Source: Rubritalea tangerina (lineage in GTDB: Bacteria; Verrucomicrobiota; Verrucomicrobiia; Verrucomicrobiales; Akkermansiaceae). From it: 64,000 nucleotides of DNA. Shown piece after piece: positions 30,282-38,150 of this stretch. The stretch's first letter is position 1; each line of letters starts with the position of its first letter. Position numbers and translations under genes: made by a program. The notes below the pieces were generated by a model. The model had not been told where the DNA came from. It saw nothing but the letters and a program-made list of their open reading frames with translations, and ran no database searches. Location of the stretch: contig NZ_JBHUJB010000022.1 in NCBI RefSeq assembly GCF_042683245.1, positions 70,377 through 134,376 on the forward strand, read 5' to 3'.

Positions 30282-31403
30282 TTAGACTGAGTACTTTTGT
30301 ACGAGAGCTTCCATTTCGCCCATTTGTTGGTCGATGGATTCGACGAGAGCGATTTGTGTACGGGTGCGGTCGATGTTATGGCCGTCGCGGTGGATTTTGA
30401 AGTAGACATCGCCCATGAGGTAGTCGGCAAGGAAGCGAGTACCACATTCGAGCGTGAGGAGTTTCCCTGCGAATGGAAGGAGTTCACGTTCTTTGTCGGT
30501 GAGGAAGGCATTGGCGCTGGAGAGGTAGCCTTTCACTAGAGCGTCGAACATGTGCATGCGCATGGTGACCTTGGAGACGTCTTTTTCATCTTCGGCAGCT
30601 GGTGAAGTGGCTGTGCGAACCATGTCACCAAAGTCGTAGACAGCGGAGCCATTCATTGTGGTGTCGAGGTCGATCACGCAGATGCCTTCACCAGTGACGT
30701 CGTCGAGCATGACGTTGTTGAGTTTGGTGTCGTTGTGGGTGACACGCACTGGGATTTCACCCGCTTCGAGCATGTCGACCACTTTGCTGCCTTCGTCGAC
30801 GCGAGCCATGAACCATTCGATTTCTTTGGCGACGTCTTTGGCACGGTTGTGTTCATCTTTCTCGATGGCTTCGATCAGCGTTTGGAAGCGCACCTTTGTA
30901 TTGTGGAAATTAGGGATTGTTTCGAAGAGTGGCTCACCACCGAGGTCAGCACCCAACTTTTGGAATTCGCCGAATGCTTTCGCAGCAGCGACACATTGGT
31001 CAGTGCTGGTGATGGTGTCGTAGGTGCGTGCGCGTTCGATGAACGGGTAGGTACGCCACACTGAGCCGTCTTTATCGACAGCATAGGGTTTGCCTTCAGT
31101 AGACTTGATACAAGTGAGGGTGCGGCGGTGTGCTTCAGGGTTCCCTTCTTCTACGAGTTTATTGAAGGCGTGGTCGGTGACGCGGCCGACGTTTTCCATC
31201 AACTTGACTGGTTCTTTGAAGACATTCTCAGCGAGGCGTTGGTGGATGTATCGGATACGCTGGCCAGCTTGGTCGTAGTAGGCGCAGTAGGTATCGTTGA
31301 TATGTCCTGAGCCGTATGGGTGGCCGTGAACGAGGTCGGCTCTCATATCGAAGAGCGATGCGACGTGGGTGAGATCGTGCTTATTTTCTGTAGGTGCAGC
31401 CAT
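30282..31403 (-). CDS. NahK-like N-acetylhexosamine 1-kinase (aminoglycoside phosphotransferase family)
   Basis: This is a 373-residue phosphotransferase. The Brenner box THNDTKLNNVM (catalytic Asp and Asn) and the metal motif VIDLDTTM are present. The N-terminus GHPYGSGHINDTY is the nucleotide loop typical of the NahK group, which makes N-acetylhexosamine 1-phosphate. The downstream epimerase and upstream nucleotidyltransferase complete a kinase, activation and epimerisation path, as in the Bifidobacterium lnp genes. The exact sugar is inference. It starts at an ATG preceded by AACTAAT. Confidence 0.85.
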   Translation of the reverse strand: MAAPTENKHDLTHVASLFDMRADLVHGHPYGSGHINDTYCAYYDQAGQRIRYIHQRLAENVFKEPVKLMENVGRVTDHAFNKLVEEGNPEAHRRTLTCIKSTEGKPYAVDKDGSVWRTYPFIERARTYDTITSTDQCVAAAKAFGEFQKLGADLGGEPLFETIPNFHNTKVRFQTLIEAIEKDEHNRAKDVAKEIEWFMARVDEGSKVVDMLEAGEIPVRVTHNDTKLNNVMLDDVTGEGICVIDLDTTMNGSAVYDFGDMVRTATSPAAEDEKDVSKVTMRMHMFDALVKGYLSSANAFLTDKERELLPFAGKLLTLECGTRFLADYLMGDVYFKIHRDGHNIDRTRTQIALVESIDQQMGEMEALVQKYSV

Positions 31404-31438
31404 ATTAGTTATGTGTGTTGGATTTGCTAAAGGAACAT

Positions 31439-31469
31439 GAAAAAAGGCGGTCTCATTGAAGACCGCCTT
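31439..31469 (-). terminator. Intrinsic terminator after the nucleotidyltransferase gene
   Basis: On the minus strand, AAGGCGGTCT and AGACCGCCTT form a perfect 10-bp stem with a six-base loop, running into a seven-base T-tract (31439-31445). It separates the nucleotidyltransferase from the kinase-epimerase pair. Confidence 0.92.
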
Positions 31470-31487
31470 AGGGAAGGGATATGCGGT

Positions 31488-32402
31488 TTAGCCCCAGAGG
31501 TCAGCTGGGTATTCACCGTCTTCAACGAGCTTGGTGATGCTTGCTACGCACATGTCTTTATCTTGTGGGTAGGTGACACCGAACCAGGAGCTGGAAGTTT
31601 CAAGGATATTGCAGTCCGCTTTGCCAGACTTGAGCATTTCGTCGACTACAGTAGGGATGTAGCACTCAGATTTCATTTCGGTGCCACGCTCTTTAAGGAA
31701 CTCGATGAAGTGTGTTTCGAGGTCTTTCATGAGGCTTGGTGGGAAGCCCCAGAAGTTCATGGAAGCGATAGAGTTGACTGAGAGTTCGACGCGCTCACCG
31801 GAAAGGTTTTCACCGCGGCAGATACCATCGGCTTCAACTTCGATATCAAGGTGTTCTTCGACATTGCTGAGGAAGCCGTCGACGTCGGTGCAGATGCCAC
31901 GGTTGACGTTACCGTGGTCGGAGAGGGTATTTTCGAGTTTGTACCCAACCATGCAGTAATGGTCGACACCGTCGGTGGACTTGGCAGTTTCATCGAAGTA
32001 GGAAGTGATTTGTTTGAAGGAATCACTGCCGTAGAAGTCGTCTGCATTGATGACGGCGAATGGAGTGGGCATGATGTTACGCGCGGCGAGGATGGCGTGT
32101 GTGGTACCCCATGGTTTAGTGCGGCCCTCTGGAAGGGTGAAGCCTTCTGGGAGGTCGTTAAGGTCTTGGTAGGCGTAGTCGACTTCGATCTTATCTGCGA
32201 ACTTGCTACCAATTTGTTCCTTGAATTCGCTAGCGAAGTCTTCACGGATGATGAAAACGACGCGGCCGAAGCCTGCACGGATGGCGTCGTAGACTGAGTA
32301 GTCGAGAACAGTTTCACCATTCGGTCCCATTGGGTCCATTTGCTTGAGGCCACCATAGCGGCTGCCCATACCAGCAGCGAGAACGAGGAGTGTTGGTTTC
32401 AT
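31488..32402 (-). CDS. Sugar-1-phosphate nucleotidyltransferase
   Basis: This is a 304-residue member of the NTP-transferase superfamily, which joins a nucleoside monophosphate to a sugar phosphate. The signature AAGMGSRYGGLKQMDPMGP is at about residues 9-27, with the metal-binding FAVINADDFYG near residue 115. KPWGTTHAIL matches the uracil/base-binding region. It is next to the NahK-like kinase, whose product is the probable substrate. A terminator at its end means the kinase may have separate transcription, or read-through gives a lower level. Confidence 0.88.
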   Translation of the reverse strand: MKPTLLVLAAGMGSRYGGLKQMDPMGPNGETVLDYSVYDAIRAGFGRVVFIIREDFASEFKEQIGSKFADKIEVDYAYQDLNDLPEGFTLPEGRTKPWGTTHAILAARNIMPTPFAVINADDFYGSDSFKQITSYFDETAKSTDGVDHYCMVGYKLENTLSDHGNVNRGICTDVDGFLSNVEEHLDIEVEADGICRGENLSGERVELSVNSIASMNFWGFPPSLMKDLETHFIEFLKERGTEMKSECYIPTVVDEMLKSGKADCNILETSSSWFGVTYPQDKDMCVASITKLVEDGEYPADLWG

Positions 32403-32646
32403 AAGATATAATTGATTCTGGGTAAAATTTTAGTGGGGTCTCTAGATGTGCTAGAACGAAGTGTCGGGGTTATGGTCGGAATTAACAAAATCGACAATCA
32501 AAAAGTCGCACTTGTTAAAAACTAGTCTATTTCGTCAAGGTGGGTGTGGGGCGGGTGGAGGTGATGGTAATGACAGAGGCTAAAGGGGGCTTGGCTTCAA
32601 ACAATTAGCATTTCTTAAGAAAAAAATTGGGAAGTTCAGAAACCTG

Positions 32647-32674
32647 TTGCTAGATCAAGTCTCGTGTTTATAGA
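32647..32674 (+). promoter_or_regulatory. Candidate promoter of the E1alpha gene (possibly leaderless)
   Basis: TTGCTA at 32647-32652 and TATAGA at 32669-32674 are spaced by 16 bases. The predicted transcription start would fall within about two bases of the GTG at 32683, which implies a leaderless mRNA. A 12-base palindrome, TTTCTTAAGAAA, lies just upstream at 32611-32622. This is a visual match only. Confidence 0.35.
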
Positions 32675-32682
32675 CTCCCGAT

Positions 32683-33705
32683 GTGACGGAGCAAGAGAGC
32701 AGCACGGCAGCATCAACACCTGACAAAGATTTCACACGTGAAATCTATCGCTCTATGTTGAGGGGGCGGGTGATTGAGACGAAGTTGAGTAACTTGTACA
32801 AGGCGGGAAAGATAGTGGGGGGAGTCTATTTGGGCAAGGGGCAGGAGGCTGTGTCGGCTGCGTTAGGCACATCATTGGAGTGGGGCAAAGATGTTTTTGC
32901 ACCTTTGATTCGCGACCAAGCTGGTCGGATGGCATTTGGGGAGGACCCACTTGACACGACGCGTACGTATTTGGGATCAGCGAAAGGGCCGATGCGGGGG
33001 AGAGATGGAAACATTCACCGTGGGAGGCCAGCGGATGGGCTCTTGGCGATGATCAGCCATTTGGGGGCAGCAGTAGCACAAGTGGGTGGCGCATTGTTAG
33101 CGAAAAGGCTGAAGGGGGAGTTAGATGGTTGTGTTGGAGCGACCTGTATTGGTGATGGGGCGACCTCGACTGGAGCATTTCACGAGGGGTTAAATTTTGT
33201 AGCGGTTGAGCGTTTACCGATGGTTGTGGTAGTTGCGGACAATCAGTTTGCGTATTCGACGCCGACGGAGAAGCAATATGCTTGTGACGACCTAGTGGAT
33301 CGGGCTCAGGGGTATGGAGTAGCAGGTCACTCAGTAGATGGGACGGATTTGTTTGCTTGTGCAGAGGTGATTGGCAATGCCGTAGCTGCAGCACGGGCTG
33401 GAGGGGGGCCTCAATTGGTGGTGGCAAAATTGTTGCGACTCACAGGTCATGGTGAGCACGATGATGGTTCCTATGTGCCGCAGGAGGTGAGGGACGGGCG
33501 CTACGGGCGCGACTGTATTGAAGTGGGCAAAGCCCAGTTGATAGAGAGAGGTTGGTTGAGTGAGGAGGAATACGGGCAGTGGTTGGAGGAGATCAATGAG
33601 GAAGCCCAGTCAGCGGTGGCGACGGCGCAACGAGAAGATGGGCCGAACCCGTATCAGGAAGAATGGACAGCGATTTCGAGTCCTAGTTTAGGAGGGCTCC
33701 AGTAG
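32683..33705 (+). CDS. 2-oxo acid dehydrogenase E1 component, alpha subunit
   Basis: This is the thiamine diphosphate-binding alpha chain of a pyruvate or branched-chain 2-oxo acid dehydrogenase, which decarboxylates the substrate and passes the acyl group to E2. The ThDP motif GDGATSTGAFHEGLNFV through VVADNQ is present near residue 157, together with GRDGNIHRG and the TGHGEHDDGSYVP phosphorylation-loop region. The start is GTG; the ATG two bases earlier is immediately followed by a stop. It is the first gene of an E1alpha-E1beta-E2 operon. Substrate (pyruvate or branched chain) is undecided. Confidence 0.9.
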   Translation: MTEQESSTAASTPDKDFTREIYRSMLRGRVIETKLSNLYKAGKIVGGVYLGKGQEAVSAALGTSLEWGKDVFAPLIRDQAGRMAFGEDPLDTTRTYLGSAKGPMRGRDGNIHRGRPADGLLAMISHLGAAVAQVGGALLAKRLKGELDGCVGATCIGDGATSTGAFHEGLNFVAVERLPMVVVVADNQFAYSTPTEKQYACDDLVDRAQGYGVAGHSVDGTDLFACAEVIGNAVAAARAGGGPQLVVAKLLRLTGHGEHDDGSYVPQEVRDGRYGRDCIEVGKAQLIERGWLSEEEYGQWLEEINEEAQSAVATAQREDGPNPYQEEWTAISSPSLGGLQ

Positions 33706-33725
33706 AGAGTTATATAGAGTAGAGC

Positions 33726-34694
33726 ATGGCTGTTACATATATTGACGCGATTCGAGATGCGCAAGAAAAGGCGCTAGCAGACAACCCCAAGGTTTTCCTC
33801 TACGGACAGGACATTGGTAAGTTTGGTGGTGCATTTAAGGCGACAAAGGGGCTGCAAGAGCAGTGGCCAGATCGTGTGATTGACTCACCCATTAGTGAGG
33901 ATGCCATGATTGGTATGGCAGTGGGGGCTGCGATTGAGGGGATGCGGCCGATTGTTGAGATGCAATTTGCTGACTTTTCATCGGTTGCTTTCAACCAGAT
34001 TGTCAATCAGGCGGCGACGCATTATTACCGTACGGGAGTGCCAGTGCCATTGGTGGTACGGATGCCGTCAGGAGGGACACCTGGATCTGGACCATTTCAC
34101 AGTCAGAGCATGGAGAGCATCTATGCGCACTATCCAGGAACGGTGGTCGTGACTCCGGCGACTGTTGCAGATGCTTATTCGATGTTACTGCAGGCGGTGG
34201 ATTTGGATGATCCAGTGATTTACTGTGAGCATAAATTTCTGTACCGCTGGTTAAAGAGCGAGAACTACGAGGGGGATGATTTGCCTATTGGCAAGGCGCG
34301 TATCACGCGTAGTGGGAAGCATGCTACTGTGGTGACATACAGTGCGATGGTACATGAAGCCGTTCGAGCGGCTGACATGTTATACCAAGAAGGTGGTTGG
34401 GAGATTGAAGTGGTCGATTTACGATCTGTGAAGCCATTAGACACCGACACGGTGGTGGCATCGGTAGCGCGCACAGGGCGTTTGCTCGCGCTTGGTGAGG
34501 CCTTTCCATGGGGAGGGGTTACCGCTGAAGTGGTGAGTCGCGTGTGTGCGGACGGGTTTCATTTGTTGGATGCGCCTCCGATGCGCCTGAATGCCAAGGA
34601 CACACCAGTGCCCTACCACCCTAAGTTATGGGCGATGCACCGTCCGACGCCTGAGTCGATTTGTGCCGCGTTACGAAACCTCCTTGCTTATTAA
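33726..34694 (+). CDS. 2-oxo acid dehydrogenase E1 component, beta subunit
   Basis: This is the beta chain that pairs with the preceding alpha chain to complete the E1 active site. DIGKFGGAFKATKGL, SPISEDAMIGMAVGAAIEG and MQFADFSSVAFNQIVNQAA are typical E1beta blocks. The C-terminal transketolase-like domain contains EVVDLRSVKPLDTDTV. Length (322) is normal. EHKFLYRW is somewhat like branched-chain E1beta. It lies 20 bases after the alpha gene and 15 before the E2 gene. Confidence 0.93.
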   Translation: MAVTYIDAIRDAQEKALADNPKVFLYGQDIGKFGGAFKATKGLQEQWPDRVIDSPISEDAMIGMAVGAAIEGMRPIVEMQFADFSSVAFNQIVNQAATHYYRTGVPVPLVVRMPSGGTPGSGPFHSQSMESIYAHYPGTVVVTPATVADAYSMLLQAVDLDDPVIYCEHKFLYRWLKSENYEGDDLPIGKARITRSGKHATVVTYSAMVHEAVRAADMLYQEGGWEIEVVDLRSVKPLDTDTVVASVARTGRLLALGEAFPWGGVTAEVVSRVCADGFHLLDAPPMRLNAKDTPVPYHPKLWAMHRPTPESICAALRNLLAY

Positions 34695-34709
34695 AGAACG
34701 AATTTAGCT

Positions 34710-35933
34710 ATGCCTGAAGTACCAATAGTTATGCCTCAACTGGGCGAGTCAATTGCGGAAGCCACCATTGTGAAGTTCAATGTTAGAGTGGGTGACGTAG
34801 TGAGTGCTGATGAAGATTTGATCGAGGTGGAGACAAACAAGGCGACAATGAGTGTGCCGACACTCTGTGGAGGTGTGATCAAGGAGCTGTGTGCTGAGGA
34901 GGGAGAGAGCTATGCAGTGGGGAGTGTGTTGGGAGTGATTGATGTCACCGAAGAGGAGATTGCGCGCACCGGTGTGAGCACTGTGGAAGAAGCTCAAGGG
35001 GCTGAGGGAACCGCCGAGGAGGCGGAAGAGGCCAACCTGCATTTTAAGACTGAGGGCGGTGGTTATTTTGAGCCGAAAGCGGTCGAGCCCAATGTTCAGG
35101 GCTTGCCTGTGCCCATGGGGAAGAAGGGGGCTCATTACATCTCTCCGCGGATGCGTGCACGGATGAACGAGCTGGGTCTACAGGCAGCAGATATCTCTGC
35201 AGTCAATGGCAGTGGGGCGGGTGGTCGTGTGACGGTAGAGGACTTAGAAAAATTTCTGGATTATATCAGCTCTTGGCCGTCTTCTTCGGCATCGCCGATG
35301 CGCTTGGCTGTGGCTGATGCGATGCGTAGGTCGTGGACGCGGCCATTGGCATCAGTGGGGCGTCCGATAGTGATGGATAAGTTGTTAGCGCATCGTTCGG
35401 CGCAGCAGCCCAAGCCAGGCCTGACCTTGTATGTGTTGAGGGCATTTGCATTGGCTTTAGCTGAGTATCCTGAAGCGGCTGGGTATTTGATTGGTGGTAA
35501 GATTGTGCATCCGAGGGCATTTGATATTGGTCTGGCGGTACAGGTGGATGATGGAGTGATGGTGCCTGTGGTTCGCGATGTTGATACGAAGACTGTGCGT
35601 GATTTGACTAATGACTATGCGAAGTTGGTAGAGTTAGCGCGGGCTCGTAAGTTGACTGAGGAGCATACTCGTGGAGGCATTGCCACGGTGACGAATTTTG
35701 GAACCTTTGGGCTGACCTGGGGGACGCCTATTCCTTTGCCGAATGAGACTTTGATCCTAGGAATTAGTGCTGGTGTGAAGAAGCCTGTATGGTCAGATGA
35801 GGTCGGAGCATTCATTCCAGTGGTGGAGGCTGAGCTCAATTTGACATTTGATCACCGGGTGATTGATGGTGGTGACGCGGGCCGAGTTCTTAACAGGGTA
35901 GCAGAATTGCTAGAAAACCCTTCAAGTTTATAG
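34710..35933 (+). CDS. Dihydrolipoamide acyltransferase (E2)
   Basis: This is the E2 core that transfers the acyl group from lipoate to CoA. One lipoyl domain (1-80) carries the lipoylated Lys44 in ETNKATM. The peripheral E3-binding domain (about 140-175) is ISPRMRARMNELGLQ and GAGGRVTVEDLEKF. The C-terminal acyltransferase domain (about 190-405) has the catalytic DHRVIDGG with His382 and Asp386. Length (407) is normal for a one-lipoyl E2. No dihydrolipoamide dehydrogenase (E3) gene follows, so E3 must be supplied elsewhere. No clear terminator is seen after it. Confidence 0.94.
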   Translation: MPEVPIVMPQLGESIAEATIVKFNVRVGDVVSADEDLIEVETNKATMSVPTLCGGVIKELCAEEGESYAVGSVLGVIDVTEEEIARTGVSTVEEAQGAEGTAEEAEEANLHFKTEGGGYFEPKAVEPNVQGLPVPMGKKGAHYISPRMRARMNELGLQAADISAVNGSGAGGRVTVEDLEKFLDYISSWPSSSASPMRLAVADAMRRSWTRPLASVGRPIVMDKLLAHRSAQQPKPGLTLYVLRAFALALAEYPEAAGYLIGGKIVHPRAFDIGLAVQVDDGVMVPVVRDVDTKTVRDLTNDYAKLVELARARKLTEEHTRGGIATVTNFGTFGLTWGTPIPLPNETLILGISAGVKKPVWSDEVGAFIPVVEAELNLTFDHRVIDGGDAGRVLNRVAELLENPSSL

Positions 35934-36105
35934 GGTGGTTGAGCTTCAATTGATTAGGTGTGGGTAAAAATAATACGACTGTTGAAATTTATTTCTGGCC
36001 GAGTCCGAATTCATACTCTATCCTACTGTTCAATCTCATGAAATCCATGCTTGTATAGCGACGGGTTGCATGAAATGAAGCACTAAGAACCCAGAGAACA
36101 AGCAT

Positions 36106-36471
36106 ATGAAGGAATCAAAGTCCCCCAAAGGTACAGAGCTCAGCAAGCCATTGCTGAAGCGCTTGACCGACTACATGTGGGGGAAATTGCATTCTCCAAT
36201 CTATGTAGAGGATCTAGCGTCAGAGTCGAATATGTCGACATTTCACTTTGCCCGCAGTTTTAAGAAGACGACGGGTCACTCGCCGCACAAGTATTTGACA
36301 ACGATGCGCTTGGAGAAAGCGTTGACTTTGATGCCTAAGGACGACTTGTCTCTGGCGGATGTGGCATCTGAGAGTGGTTTTTCAGACCAGGCACATTTCA
36401 CTCGGGTCTTCAAAAAGAAGATGGGGGTTACGCCTGCAGCGTACAGGCGCAAGCTCAAGAAGTCAGCCTAA
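36106..36471 (+). CDS. Single-domain AraC-type DNA-binding protein
   Basis: This 121-residue protein is only the AraC double helix-turn-helix, with no ligand domain. Helix one is in YVEDLASESNMSTFHFARSFKK and helix two in LADVASESGFSDQAHFTRVFKK, with the family end GVTPAAYRR. Such stand-alone forms (as in SoxS or MarA) are controlled by their own synthesis level. It may act on neighbours such as the E1/E2 operon, but there is no direct evidence. The upstream region has a weak inverted repeat (ATGCTTGT and ACAAGCAT) that reaches the start. Confidence 0.9.
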   Translation: MKESKSPKGTELSKPLLKRLTDYMWGKLHSPIYVEDLASESNMSTFHFARSFKKTTGHSPHKYLTTMRLEKALTLMPKDDLSLADVASESGFSDQAHFTRVFKKKMGVTPAAYRRKLKKSA

Positions 36472-36501
36472 ACTGGGAGTGAATCAGTGTTAGAGAGCAG
36501 G

Positions 36502-36530
36502 ACTCCGGAATGAGACTCCGGAGTTTTTTT
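36502..36530 (+). terminator. Intrinsic terminator of the small AraC gene
   Basis: ACTCCGGA and TCCGGAGT form an 8-bp stem with a seven-base loop, followed by seven T residues. Confidence 0.9.
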
Positions 36531-36567
36531 GTGTCTATGCATGGGAGGGAATGAGATTCTCACCACA

Positions 36568-36993
36568 CTAGAGTTCTTGGCTGAGTGCGTCGAGCCGCCG
36601 GGTTTGTTCATCGACGAGGAAGATTGAGCGTTTGAAGTCGATGAGTGACTCAAGTTTTTTTGCTTCTTCGCGCGAGCGCTCATCGATTTCGAGGGTCATT
36701 TTACCCATTTCGACACCAGGGATTTGTTCGACGAGGGCTGGGTTGGAGATGCGAAGGATGATGCTTCGGAGTTTCCACCAGCGTTTTTTGAGTTCGACGT
36801 GTTCGATATCTCCGTAGTTGAGGGTGATTTGTTCGACATCTTGTTGGCCGCCGCGGAAGACGTTTCCTTTGAGGCGCCAATCGAGTTCGATGGAGTCGGC
36901 GAGGAAGCGAACTTTTCCTTCGACGGCATTTTTTCCGAGGTGGTCGCTGGCGGGGATTTGGAATTGGATGGCGATTGGGTTGTTCGTGAGCAT
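36568..36993 (-). CDS. Hypothetical protein of the yqgE-dtd operon
   Basis: This 141-residue soluble protein has no family that I recognise. It has a beta-rich first half (GKVRFLADSIELDWRLKGN) followed by a segment similar in style to small PH-like or Tudor-like folds (YGDIEHVELKKRWWKLRSI), and a helical, charged C-terminus (ERSREEAKKLESLI) that may form a coiled coil. There is no signal peptide or membrane segment. It starts nine bases after dtd, so it is the last gene of the yqgE-dtd operon. Confidence 0.75.
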   Translation of the reverse strand: MLTNNPIAIQFQIPASDHLGKNAVEGKVRFLADSIELDWRLKGNVFRGGQQDVEQITLNYGDIEHVELKKRWWKLRSIILRISNPALVEQIPGVEMGKMTLEIDERSREEAKKLESLIDFKRSIFLVDEQTRRLDALSQEL

Positions 36994-37002
36994 GAGGTAT
37001 GG

Positions 37003-37455
37003 TTATTCGCGGTTCTTGCTGTCTATGAGGATGGTGACGGGGCCGTCGTTGACGAGAGCGACCTGCATTTCTGCGCCAAACTGACCTGATTGGCAGGGTT
37101 GCTTGATGAGGTCACCGAGTTGTAGCATGAATTGTTGGTACATGGGTTGCGCTTGTTCTGGGCGGGCAGCGCGGATGTAGGAAGGGCGGTTCCCTTTTTT
37201 GGTATTGGCGTGGAGAGTGAATTGGGAAACGACGAGAGCAGCCCCATTGATATCTGTGATGGAGCGGTTCATGAGGCCATTTTCATCGGAGAAGATCCGT
37301 AAGCGCGCAATTTTGCCTGTGAGCCAATCGATGTCTTCTTGGGTGTCATCGGTTTCGACCCCGAGCAGGATGAGGAAACCTTGGGAGATTTCTCCGATGA
37401 TGTTGCCTTCTACTGTGACGGAGGCTGAGCTGACGCGCTGGATGACGGCTCTCAT
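37003..37455 (-). CDS. dtd: D-aminoacyl-tRNA deacylase
   Basis: This enzyme removes D-amino acids (and Gly from mischarged tRNA) from tRNA. The family motif SQFTLHA near residue 78 and the Gly-cisPro motif region NDGPVTI near 137-143 are present. The length of 150 residues is standard. It starts one base after the yqgE stop codon (TAATATG), so it is translationally linked to yqgE. The ATG is preceded by AAACTAAT. Confidence 0.95.
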   Translation of the reverse strand: MRAVIQRVSSASVTVEGNIIGEISQGFLILLGVETDDTQEDIDWLTGKIARLRIFSDENGLMNRSITDINGAALVVSQFTLHANTKKGNRPSYIRAARPEQAQPMYQQFMLQLGDLIKQPCQSGQFGAEMQVALVNDGPVTILIDSKNRE

Positions 37456-37456
37456 A

Positions 37457-38017
37457 TTAGTTTAGAAATGGGTTATCAGGGGTGAGCGAGATAATGTGAT
37501 GGAAGGGGGATAGTTCCCGAAGTGTGGCGGCCCAGAGGTTTTCATCATCACTTGATGAGAGTGTGAGCATAGAGGAAAAGGCGGTGAACCAGGCATGTTT
37601 CTCTAGTTCTTCATGGAGTTGTCCTTCAGCCCAGCTGGAGTGGCCGACGAATGCGCGGACGAGTTTGCCACTTTTGCTGATGGCATTGGTGGCCATTTCA
37701 GCGCTGAGTGGGTATTGGCAGCGGATGCCGGATTTGTGTGCGCTGAAGCAAATAAAGTGGAGTTGGTCGCTGGCAACTGGTCCACCGTGGTAGACGGGGA
37801 GGTTTGCGAGTTTGGAAAAGGCATCGGAGGAGATCAGGTCCTTTACGGTTTTTCCGGTGGGGTGGTTGAGGATGACGCCGAGTGAGCCTTCGTCCTGGTG
37901 GTGTTCGATCATGAAGACGACACTTTTATCAAAGCACCCATCGCGGAGGGCGGGGTCAGAGACGAGGAGGTTGTTGGTGAGTTTTTCCTCAGGGACAGCA
38001 TTCTTGGGTGTCAGCAT
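37457..38017 (-). CDS. yqgE: YqgE/AlgH family protein
   Basis: This is a conserved cytosolic protein of unknown molecular function (DUF179). Recognisable features are LLVSDPALRDGCFDKSVVF, GSLGVILNHPTG, VYHGGPVASDQLHF and FVGHSSWAEGQLHEELE. The start chosen is the ATG at 38017, giving MLTPKNAVPEEK and 186 residues, the usual family length. A longer open frame extends to 38149 but would run into the divergent MATE gene. It is the first gene of the yqgE-dtd operon. Confidence 0.92.
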   Translation of the reverse strand: MLTPKNAVPEEKLTNNLLVSDPALRDGCFDKSVVFMIEHHQDEGSLGVILNHPTGKTVKDLISSDAFSKLANLPVYHGGPVASDQLHFICFSAHKSGIRCQYPLSAEMATNAISKSGKLVRAFVGHSSWAEGQLHEELEKHAWFTAFSSMLTLSSSDDENLWAATLRELSPFHHIISLTPDNPFLN

Positions 38018-38150
38018 AATCTGGGTGCAAGTTAGTGCGAGAATGGTGTGTGGGAAAGTGTGATTTCGCAAATTCTTTTCAGCTATCGGTTTGAATTGTC
38101 GGCATATGGGAGTAAAGCTTTGGAGCTGACCTGTTGGGGCTGCATTCATT

